Source: DATGLW01 sp035293965 (GTDB taxonomy: Bacteria > Actinomycetota > Acidimicrobiia > Acidimicrobiales > RAAP-2). From it: a DNA stretch of 63,359 nt. Every line of letters begins with the position of its first letter. The stretch's first letter is position 1. Made by a program: the position numbers and the translations under genes. The DNA lies in NCBI GenBank assembly GCA_035293965.1, contig DATGLW010000070.1, positions 1 to 63,359 on the forward strand, in the 5' to 3' direction. Under the pieces are notes generated by a model. That model was given only the letters and a program-made list of their open reading frames with translations. It had not been told where the DNA came from and did no database searches. Below are positions 56,884 to 63,359 of this stretch, piece after piece.

Positions 56884-58317
56884 ATGCGACGGACCCTCTT
56901 CCTCCATCCCCCTTCGTTCGACGGCTTCGACGGCGGGGCGGGGTCCCGTTACCAGGCACGGCGCGAGATCCGGTCGTTCTGGTACCCCACCTGGCTGGCC
57001 CAGCCTGCGGCTCTCGTGCCCGGCAGCAAGCTGGTGGACGCCCCACCGGCCGGCATCGGGATGGACCAGGTGGTGGCCATGGCGGGCGACTACGACCTCG
57101 TGGTCATGCACACGAGCTCGCCGTCGTTCGCCGCCGACGTGAAGGTGGCCGAGGCCCTCGAGGAGGCGAACCCCGATCTCCTCATCGGCATGGTCGGGGC
57201 GAAGGTGGCAGTCGAGCCGGAGGAGTCGCTGCTCGCCTCTGCCGCCATCGACTTCGTTGCCCGCGAAGAGTTCGACTACACCGTGGCCGAGGTCGCCGAG
57301 GGCCGGGCTCTGGGCGAGGTCGACGGGCTCACGTTCCGTGACGAGCGAGGCCGGGTGGTCCACACCCCGGACCGGGCCGTGCTCGAGGACATGGACCGAC
57401 TTCCCTTCGTGACCGAGGTCTACAAGCGGGACCTGCGCGTCGAGGACTACTTCATCGGCTACCTGCAGCATCCCTACGTCTCCTTCTACACGGGCCGGGG
57501 GTGCCGCTCGCAGTGCACCTTCTGCCTCTGGCCCCAGACGGTCGGGGGGCACCGCTACCGCACGCGCAGCGTCGGCAGCGTCCTCGAGGAGGTCGAGCTC
57601 ATCACTCGGTACTTCCCGCAGGTCAAGGAGATCTTCTTCGACGACGACACCTTCACCGACGACCGGCCGCGGGCCGAAGAGATCGCGCGGGGCCTCGGGC
57701 GCATGGGCGTGACCTGGTCGTGCAACGCCAAGGCCAACGTGCCCTACGACACGCTCAAGGTCATGAAGGACAACGGGCTCCGCCTCCTCCTCGTGGGCTA
57801 CGAGTCGGGGAGCGACGAGATCCTGAAGAACATCAAGAAGGGCGTGAAGGTCGACCGGGCGCGCCAGTTCACGAGGGACTGCCGGAGCCTGGGCATCACC
57901 ATCCACGGCACCTTCATCCTGGGGCTGCCGGGGGAGACGAAGGAGACCATCCAGCAGACCATCCGCTACGCGCGAGAGATCAACCCCCACACCATCCAGG
58001 TGTCGATCGCCGCCCCCTACCCGGGCACCGCCATGTACCGCCAGGCGGTCGAGAACGGTTGGCTCGAGCCCGAGGGCGACCAGGCCGAGCTGGTCAACGA
58101 CCGAGGTGTGCAGACTTCCGCCCTCTCGTACCCGCACCTCAACCGGACCGAGATCTTCGACTCGGTGGAGACCTTCTACCGGCGCTTCTACTTCCGTGCG
58201 GGGAAGATCGCCGAGATCTCCGGCGAGATGCTGCGCAGCGCCGACGTCATGAAGCGCCGCCTGCGCGAGGGCGTCGAGTTCGTGAACTTCCTGAGGCGCC
58301 GCAAGACGGCCTCCTGA
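56884..58317 (+). CDS. hpnJ: Hopanoid-associated radical SAM protein HpnJ
   Basis: 477 residues. The opening 'LFLHPPSFDGFDGGAGSRYQ' and 'ARREIRSFWYPTWLAQPAAL' is highly characteristic of HpnJ. A B12-binding-like N-terminal domain precedes the radical SAM motif 'GRGCRSQCTFCLWPQTVGGH' (CxxxCxxC). 'GYESGSDEILKNIKKG' and 'GLPGETKETIQQTIRYA' follow. In other bacteria HpnJ acts with HpnI and HpnK in converting the sugar on bacteriohopanetetrol into a cyclitol ether. Neither hpnI nor hpnK is in the window. ATG 56884 has GAGG upstream. Confidence 0.9.
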   Translation: MRRTLFLHPPSFDGFDGGAGSRYQARREIRSFWYPTWLAQPAALVPGSKLVDAPPAGIGMDQVVAMAGDYDLVVMHTSSPSFAADVKVAEALEEANPDLLIGMVGAKVAVEPEESLLASAAIDFVAREEFDYTVAEVAEGRALGEVDGLTFRDERGRVVHTPDRAVLEDMDRLPFVTEVYKRDLRVEDYFIGYLQHPYVSFYTGRGCRSQCTFCLWPQTVGGHRYRTRSVGSVLEEVELITRYFPQVKEIFFDDDTFTDDRPRAEEIARGLGRMGVTWSCNAKANVPYDTLKVMKDNGLRLLLVGYESGSDEILKNIKKGVKVDRARQFTRDCRSLGITIHGTFILGLPGETKETIQQTIRYAREINPHTIQVSIAAPYPGTAMYRQAVENGWLEPEGDQAELVNDRGVQTSALSYPHLNRTEIFDSVETFYRRFYFRAGKIAEISGEMLRSADVMKRRLREGVEFVNFLRRRKTAS

Positions 58318-58321
58318 GGCG

Positions 58322-58357
58322 CCACGCTCGGGTCCTCAGCCCACGCTCGGGTCCTCA
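58322..58357. repeat. 18-bp tandem duplication carrying the fadD-like stop codon
   Basis: CCACGCTCGGGTCCTCAG occurs twice head to tail in the 37-bp gap between convergent hpnJ and the acyl-CoA ligase. The TCA in each copy is a TGA on the minus strand; the ligase uses the copy nearest to it (58355-58357). Confidence 0.88.
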
Positions 58358-59974
58358 GCCCGGGTGCCGGCCGGTGCCGGGGCTGACCGAGCCGCCCTCT
58401 GGGGCGCCTGCCAGGTCGGCGAAGCGCTCGCGCAGCTCGCGTTTGAGCACCTTGCCGCTCGGGTTCTTGGGGAGGGCGTCGAGCAGCACCACGAACTTGG
58501 GGGCCTTGAACGCGGCCAACCGACCGCGGGCGAAGGCGATGAGCTCGTCGGGGGAGACCGCAGACCCCGAACGAGGCACCACCGCAGCCGCGACAGCTTC
58601 GATCCAGTAGGGATGAGGCACGGCGAACACCGATGCCTCCGCCACGGCAGGATGCGCGAAGAGGACCTCTTCGACCTCGCGGCTCGAGACGTTCTCGCCA
58701 CCGGTCTTGATCATGTCCTTCTTGCGGTCGACGACGTAGAGGTAGCCCTCGTCGTCCACCGTGCCCAGGTCGCCGGAGTGGAACCATCCGTTGCGGAACA
58801 GCTCGGCCGTCTTCTCCGGATCGTTCCAGTAGCCCAGGGTGGCGTGCGGCGATCGATGGACGATCTCCCCCACCTCCCCGGGGCCGAGGGGCCGGTCGGC
58901 GTCGTCGACGATCCGGGTCTCGGCGTTGAGGCACGCCCTGCCGGCAGATCCCAGCTTCCGCCACTGCTCGTCGGGCCGAAGGACGGTCGCGAGCGGCGCC
59001 ATCTCGGTCTGTCCGTAGAAGTTCCACAGCCGCACGCCGGGGAGGCGGGCCGCGAGCTCCTTCAGCACCTCGGCCGGCATGGGGGCCGCTCCGTAGTAGC
59101 CCTTGCGCAGCGAGCTCAGGTCCCGCTTGTCGAAGTCGGGGTGGCCCAGGAGCCCGATCCACACGGTCGGCGGGCAGAAGAGCATCGTCGCGCGCTCCTC
59201 CTCGATGGCCTGGAGGATGGCTGCCGGATCCGGCCCCGGTAGGACCACGTTCGTCGCCCCCTGGTAGACGTTGGGGGAGAAGAAGACGTGGAGCTGGGCG
59301 CAATGGTAGAAGGGCAAGGCATGGACGTCGACGTCGTCAGGCGACATCTCGCCGTCGATGATGCATGCCGCGTACTGCCACAGCAGTGAACGGCTCGAGA
59401 GCATCACCCCCTTGGGCCGAGACTCGGTCCCGCTCGTGTACATGAGCTGGACCAGGTCGTCGTCGCCCACGTGCACTGCCGGCTCGCTCTCGTCGTCGTG
59501 CTGCTCCCAGGTCGTGGTGAGTTCCCACCCCGGCGGCGGGGAGGACGCGCTCGAGGCGATCCAGCCCCGGACCCCCGACGCTGCCCCGTTCACCTGGTGG
59601 AGGGCAGCGACTGCCACCGGGCCGAGCTGGTCCTCCACGATGATCCCCTGCGCGCCAGCGTGCTCGAGGATGAAGGCCACCTCGCCGGCCCCCAGCATGA
59701 AGTTGATGGGCACGGACACCGCGCCCAGCTTGGCCAGAGCAAAGTAGGCCACCAGGAGCTCACGGCAGTTGTGCGACAGCAGGGCGACCCTGGTTCCCGC
59801 CCGTACTCCCCGGTCGGCCAGGGCATGGGCAGTACGGTTCACCGCCGCGTTGTACTCGGCGTACGTCTCGCGGCGACCCTGCCACACGAGCGCAGTTCGT
59901 TGCGGCGACCGGGCCGCGGTGCGCGTGAGGATGTCACCCAGCGCGTGGCTGCGCACGGCGGCCTGGTCGTTCAC
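58355..59974 (-). CDS. Acyl-CoA synthetase (FadD-like, AMP-forming)
   Basis: 539 residues. The adenylation motif is 'LVQLMYTSGTESRPKGVMLS', with ES where TG is common. 'LWNFYGQTEMAPLATVLRPD', 'GWFHSGDLGTVDDEGYLYVV', 'DRKKDMIKTGGENVSSREVE' and the catalytic Lys in 'LPKNPSGKVLKRELRERFAD' complete the set. It activates a fatty or aromatic acid to its CoA ester. GTG 59974 is preceded by GGAAGGACG. Its C terminus overlaps a small duplication. Confidence 0.92.
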   Translation of the reverse strand: MNDQAAVRSHALGDILTRTAARSPQRTALVWQGRRETYAEYNAAVNRTAHALADRGVRAGTRVALLSHNCRELLVAYFALAKLGAVSVPINFMLGAGEVAFILEHAGAQGIIVEDQLGPVAVAALHQVNGAASGVRGWIASSASSPPPGWELTTTWEQHDDESEPAVHVGDDDLVQLMYTSGTESRPKGVMLSSRSLLWQYAACIIDGEMSPDDVDVHALPFYHCAQLHVFFSPNVYQGATNVVLPGPDPAAILQAIEEERATMLFCPPTVWIGLLGHPDFDKRDLSSLRKGYYGAAPMPAEVLKELAARLPGVRLWNFYGQTEMAPLATVLRPDEQWRKLGSAGRACLNAETRIVDDADRPLGPGEVGEIVHRSPHATLGYWNDPEKTAELFRNGWFHSGDLGTVDDEGYLYVVDRKKDMIKTGGENVSSREVEEVLFAHPAVAEASVFAVPHPYWIEAVAAAVVPRSGSAVSPDELIAFARGRLAAFKAPKFVVLLDALPKNPSGKVLKRELRERFADLAGAPEGGSVSPGTGRHPG

Positions 59975-60386
59975 GGGTCGTCCTTCCAGTTCCTACCAGC
60001 TGGGCACCCCTCGAGAGGGGGCGCCGCGACGGTGCCGGTCCTGCCGGTGGGCCGGTCCTGCTGGTGCCATTGTCCTCGCGGCGACGTCGCGGGGCAACGT
60101 CAGTCCACCCGCCGCCCAGGCCGTGGCCCCCATGGCGGCCACGCCCTGAACGCGAAAGAGGGAGTGGCGGCGGAACCACTCCCTCTTTCATCAGGGGAGT
60201 GGCGGCGGGACCACTCCTCCTCCTCGGCGGCGGCCCCTGGCCGCCACCGTCGACAGCGTGTTCTACCGGCGCCGCGTCCTGCGGGCGTCCCCGGGCCGTC
60301 CCGCATTGGCCGCAGGCCGTCCCGCCCACGGGCGGCTCGGCACGAAGCGGTCCCGCGCTTGGCCGTTGCCCCTACACTCACGAGCC
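59975..60386. other. Non-coding gap between divergent lipid genes with two related hairpins
   Basis: No gene that I can support lies in these 412 bp. At 60154-60189 a perfect 14-bp stem (arm GAAAGAGGGAGTGG) encloses an 8-base loop. Directly after it a second, shorter hairpin with the same GGAGTGG-CGGCGG-CCACTCC core occurs at about 60195-60220. They lie between divergent promoters of the acyl-CoA ligase and thioesterase genes, an odd place for terminators. They could be a protein-binding site, a small-RNA terminator or repeat-family remnants. Confidence 0.6.
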
Positions 60387-61202
60387 GTGCCAGCGACGAC
60401 CCTTGCCGACATTTTGGAGCTCGAGAGCCTGGGCGACGACGTGCACCGAGCCTGGACACCTCCCGGTACGAACCGGCCCGACATCTTCGGCGGCCAGGTG
60501 GCGGCACAGGCGCTGCGCGCCGCGGCGTGCACCGTGGAGCCCGCGCACCTGCCGAGCTCCGTCCACTGCTCCTTCCTGCGCCGGGGTCGGCCCGACCTGC
60601 CCATCGACCTCGTTGTCGAGCGCACCCGCGCCGGGCGCACGTACACCAACCGGCGCGTCGAAGCTCGCCAGGACGGTCGGACGATCCTGGCCATGCTCGC
60701 CGCGTTCCACGCCGAGGAGCCGAGTGCCGAGCACGAGCTGGAGATGCCCCGGGGCGCGAGCAGCCCCGACGAGGCGAGGGCGGTTGGCGGTGGAGGCGGC
60801 GGTTGGGAGGTGCCATTCGAGGTGCGCGAGGTGCCCCTCGAGGGCGTGGGCGTCCGCTATTGGGCGCGACTCACGTCGCCGTTCCCCTCCGACCCCCTGC
60901 TCCACGCCTGTGCGTTGCTGTACGCATCCGACATGCGGGCCGGTGCCCCGGCCATCGACGCGGTCGGCGGCGACGCCGGCGGCCGTCCACGAGGCGGCCG
61001 CCGGGGCAACTTCGGGAGCCTCGACCACGCGTTGTGGTTCCATCGCCTTCCGCGGGTGGACGAGTGGTTCTTCTGCGACGTGCAGCTGCTGACCGCGCGA
61101 GACTCGAGGGGGCTCGTCCTCGGCACCATGCACGACCAAGGTGGCCGCCACCTGGCCACGTTCGCCCAGGAGATGTTCCTGAAGGTGGCTCCCGAGCCCT
61201 GA
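60387..61202 (+). CDS. Acyl-CoA thioesterase (TesB/hot-dog family)
   Basis: 271 residues. 'DIFGGQVAAQALRAAACTVE' and 'HCSFLRRGRPDLPIDLVVER' are the first hot-dog; 'GSLDHALWFHRLPRVDEWFF' and 'SRGLVLGTMHDQGGRHLATF' the second. It hydrolyses an acyl-CoA of unknown chain length. It is divergent from the acyl-CoA ligase, and the pair could balance acyl-CoA levels (inference). The chosen GTG 60387 is close to the conserved start. Confidence 0.9.
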   Translation: MPATTLADILELESLGDDVHRAWTPPGTNRPDIFGGQVAAQALRAAACTVEPAHLPSSVHCSFLRRGRPDLPIDLVVERTRAGRTYTNRRVEARQDGRTILAMLAAFHAEEPSAEHELEMPRGASSPDEARAVGGGGGGWEVPFEVREVPLEGVGVRYWARLTSPFPSDPLLHACALLYASDMRAGAPAIDAVGGDAGGRPRGGRRGNFGSLDHALWFHRLPRVDEWFFCDVQLLTARDSRGLVLGTMHDQGGRHLATFAQEMFLKVAPEP

Positions 61203-61267
61203 TCGGATCGGACATCGACGAGGGGGTCGTGGCGCGGCGTGCTCGGGCGGGTCGCCGGACTGGGCGT

Positions 61268-61717
61268 TCAGGAGCCGTCGAGCAGCTCGATCATGCGGCG
61301 CATCACGCGCAAGGCCGACCGGAGCTCGTCCTCGGAGAGGTCGCCGAGATGCTCCTCCCAGAGCGCGTGCCAGCGGTTCCGGCGCTCGCTCACGATCGCG
61401 CGGCCCTTGTCGGTGAGCGACACGAGGCAGACCCGCCGATCGGAGGCATGCCGGCGCCGCTCCACGATGCCGTTGGCCTCGAGCTGGTCGAGCATGGCGG
61501 TGACGCTCGCCGGGTTGAGGTCCGCTCGACGGGCCAGCTCGCCGGCGGGCACCTCGTCAGCGGTCCCGAGGAGCATGAGGGCGCGAAGCTGGGAGTGGGT
61601 CATCTCGCGCGGCTGTTGCTGCTCACGACCACGCAGGCGCCGCTCGGCGCCGAAGAGCTCGACCATGGCCAGACGGACCTCGTCGAGCGGTGTCAGCACC
61701 CCGGTCTCGACGGTCAT
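61268..61717 (-). CDS. MarR-family transcriptional regulator
   Basis: 149 residues. Winged helix 'EMTHSQLRALMLLGTADEVP', recognition region 'LARRADLNPASVTAMLDQLE' and wing 'VERRRHASDRRVCLVSLTDK' are clear. It probably represses the efflux gene it is coupled to. ATG 61717 overlaps the MFS stop by 4 bases (ATGA), so it is the second gene of the operon. The ligand is unknown. Confidence 0.92.
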   Translation of the reverse strand: MTVETGVLTPLDEVRLAMVELFGAERRLRGREQQQPREMTHSQLRALMLLGTADEVPAGELARRADLNPASVTAMLDQLEANGIVERRRHASDRRVCLVSLTDKGRAIVSERRNRWHALWEEHLGDLSEDELRSALRVMRRMIELLDGS

Positions 61718-63204
61718 GCCAGGACCTCCGTCATGGCCTCCTCGGGCATCTCGATCTCCAGGCCTTCGCCCTTGCGCTCGACCAGCCAAAGGAACACGGC
61801 GGGCACGAGCGCCACGATCATCATGACCACGACCCAGACGTAGGTCTGGGCGAAGGAGGCGGCGATGGCGCTCGGGGCCACCCGCGCGCTGGCATGCGTG
61901 GCCAGGTGCGTGAGCTTGCTCTGCAGCACCACGGCAACCACCGCTGTCCCGAGCGAGCCACCCACCCGCTGGATGACGTTGAGCTGCGGGCTCGCGTCGT
62001 TGACCTGGTCGTGGCGGAGGGCGGAGAAGGCTGCGGTCATCGCGGGCATCATTGCCAGGCCTACGCCCACGCCCCGCAGGACCATGGCCGCGCCGATCAG
62101 CGTGTAGGGCGTCGTCGCCCCGATGAAGCAGAAGGCGAGGGTGAAGACCGCGGCGACCATGCCCCCGCACAGCGACGTGAGCCCGGCGCCGAGGCGGCGG
62201 GTGGCCAGTGCCGATCGGTTCATGCCGACCGCCGCCCCGAGGCCCTGGGGAATCAGCAGGAGGCCGGTGTGGATGGCGTCCTGGCCGCGGGCCACCTGGA
62301 AGTAGAGGGGGAGCAAGATCATCGAGCCGAAGAGGCCGGCCCCGAGGCAGAACATCACCACCGTGGCGGCGCTGTAGGAACCGGTCCGGTACAGCCGCAG
62401 GTCGAGCAGCGGGTTCCGGATTCGCCGGGCGCGGACGACGAAGGCGACGACCAGGCCGGCGCCGGCCGCGATGGGCAGCAGCACCGATCCGGAGGCGAAG
62501 CTCCCGGCCGTCGCGCTCTCGGACAGCCCGTAGGTGATGCCCACGGCGCCGGTCGCGGCCAGGAACAGCCCGGGCCAGTCGAGCTTGCCGGCCTCTCCGT
62601 CTTCGGGGCGGTCCCGGGGGAGCAGGCGAAGGGCCACGAACGCGGTGACGATGCCGATCGGCACGTTGATGACGAAGATGGCGTGCCACCCCACGCTCTG
62701 GAGCAGCAAGCCGCCGAGCGTCGGCCCGAAGACGGGTGCGAGCACCATCGGCACGCCGATGACGCTCATGACCTTGGGGAGGTTGTCGCGGCCGGCTGCC
62801 TTGACCAGGATCGTGAGGCCGGTGGGGACGAGCATCCCGCCGCCGACCCCCTGGAGGACCCGGAAGGCGATCAGCTGGCCCGCCGACGACGCGAGGCTGC
62901 AGAGGGCTGACCCGGCCGTGAACAGGACGAGCGCCTGCATGTAGACCCGAAAGGCACCGAATCGCCGGACCGCCCAGCCCGAGAGCGGGATGACCGCAGC
63001 CAGGGCCAGCAGGTACCCCGTCACCACCCACTGGATGTTGTTGAGCGGCGTGTGGAGGTCGCGCGACAGGCTGTCGAGCGCCACGTTGACGATCGTCGTG
63101 TCGAGGATCGACATGATGGAGCCGAGGACGATGACGGTGGCGATCCGCTTGACGTGCGGCTCGATGATCCCGTCGGGGCGCAACCTGGAAGAGTGGTTCA
63201 TCAT
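61714..63204 (-). CDS. MFS drug efflux transporter (DHA2/EmrB-QacA type)
   Basis: 496 residues and about 14 membrane segments. Motif D1/'ILDTTIVNVALDSLSRDL' in the first helix, 'WVVTGYLLALAAVIPLSGWA', 'LQGVGGGMLVPTGLTIL' and motif C 'PMVLAPVFGPTLGGLLLQSV' are the DHA2 hallmarks. It would export drugs or metabolites using protons. It is the first gene of a two-gene operon with a MarR regulator. A relatively AT-rich promoter/operator lies about 90-130 bp upstream. Confidence 0.93.
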   Translation of the reverse strand: MMNHSSRLRPDGIIEPHVKRIATVIVLGSIMSILDTTIVNVALDSLSRDLHTPLNNIQWVVTGYLLALAAVIPLSGWAVRRFGAFRVYMQALVLFTAGSALCSLASSAGQLIAFRVLQGVGGGMLVPTGLTILVKAAGRDNLPKVMSVIGVPMVLAPVFGPTLGGLLLQSVGWHAIFVINVPIGIVTAFVALRLLPRDRPEDGEAGKLDWPGLFLAATGAVGITYGLSESATAGSFASGSVLLPIAAGAGLVVAFVVRARRIRNPLLDLRLYRTGSYSAATVVMFCLGAGLFGSMILLPLYFQVARGQDAIHTGLLLIPQGLGAAVGMNRSALATRRLGAGLTSLCGGMVAAVFTLAFCFIGATTPYTLIGAAMVLRGVGVGLAMMPAMTAAFSALRHDQVNDASPQLNVIQRVGGSLGTAVVAVVLQSKLTHLATHASARVAPSAIAASFAQTYVWVVVMMIVALVPAVFLWLVERKGEGLEIEMPEEAMTEVLA

Positions 63205-63289
63205 GGTTCAGAGCGGGGGGAGTGGCCTGCCGGTGCGCAGCCTGGCCTCGAGGGCAGCTGCGTCAAGGCAGGTGGCGGACGGATGGCGG

Positions 63290-63330
63290 ACGAACTATTT
63301 GCCGACTAAAGTTTTAGCTTCAAACTACAG
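63290..63330 (-). promoter_or_regulatory. AT-rich promoter and putative MarR operator
   Basis: CTAAAGTTTTAG (63306-63317) is an imperfect palindrome with 5-base arms, and AACTA flanks it on both sides. On the minus strand TTGAAG (63319-63324) can serve as a -35 with an AAATAGT-like -10 about 18 bp on. This is the most AT-rich stretch near the MFS-marR operon. The exact operator is uncertain. Confidence 0.5.
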
Positions 63331-63359
63331 CAGGCCCGGCGGGCCGTCAAGTCGACGTT

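Noticed and set aside
61268..63031. 587-codon frame spanning marR and antisense-like parts of the MFS gene
   Set aside because: Only its last 149 codons match MarR. The upstream part is an out-of-frame reading of the MFS gene.

Overview
The window is very GC-rich, and nearly every third codon position is G or C. GTG starts are common and neighbouring genes are often coupled by ATGA or GTGA overlaps. The gene content points to an actinobacterium: an imuA-imuB-dnaE2 mutasome behind a mycobacterial-type SOS box, bioB followed by bsaP, an F420-type luciferase-like oxidoreductase, an MptB-type mannosyltransferase, and a LigC/PolDom-type ligase and polymerase pair. A deep-branching class such as Acidimicrobiia is possible but cannot be settled from this sequence. 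I see no rRNA, tRNA, CRISPR, phage or IS element.

Layout. 1-6.4 kb holds the tail of an amidohydrolase, then an SRAP (abasic-site shielding) gene divergent from the SOS mutasome. 6.4-8.8 kb holds a Phd/PIN toxin-antitoxin pair, an archaeal-type riboflavin synthase and a frameshifted DUF1028 gene, the last behind a TetR gene with two operator copies. 9.7-15.7 kb holds biotin genes (bioD convergent with bioB-bsaP), an amidase, an LLM oxidoreductase and a D12-class DNA adenine methylase. 16-18.7 kb holds two tandem paralogous branched-chain-type substrate-binding proteins with near-identical promoters and no transport partners. 18.8-38.4 kb is mixed metabolism: acyl-CoA dehydrogenase, lipoprotein phosphoesterase, LigC and PolDom, DUF72, two membrane glycosyltransferases, 6-phosphogluconate dehydrogenase, enoyl-CoA hydratase, nitroreductase, cysD-cysNC, cupin, hydrolase, amidase and thioesterase.

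38.7-47.2 kb is one coupled potassium operon: the C-terminal half of KdpD, KdpE, a 27-residue membrane peptide, KdpF, A, B and C, an OB-fold protein, and then the N-terminal half of KdpD as a separate gene. A small secreted peptide follows, and then a high-affinity phosphate operon in the order pstS-pstB-pstC-pstA. Phased 11-bp direct repeats typical of PhoB/OmpR-family regulators lie before kdpF, before the small peptide, before pstS and before pstB, which suggests related control of K+ and phosphate uptake. 52-63 kb holds small alpha-beta-barrel and cupin proteins, a tyrosine phosphatase, an SDR, a glycosyltransferase divergent from hopanoid gene hpnJ, an acyl-CoA ligase, a thioesterase, and an MFS pump with its MarR regulator.

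A recurring oddity is short tandem duplications of about 18-61 bp. Several carry a copy of a neighbouring gene's stop or start codon. Others sit in frame inside imuA, imuB, dnaE2 and bioB. One has duplicated a whole ribosome binding site and start codon, creating a 10-codon upstream ORF coupled to an amidase.
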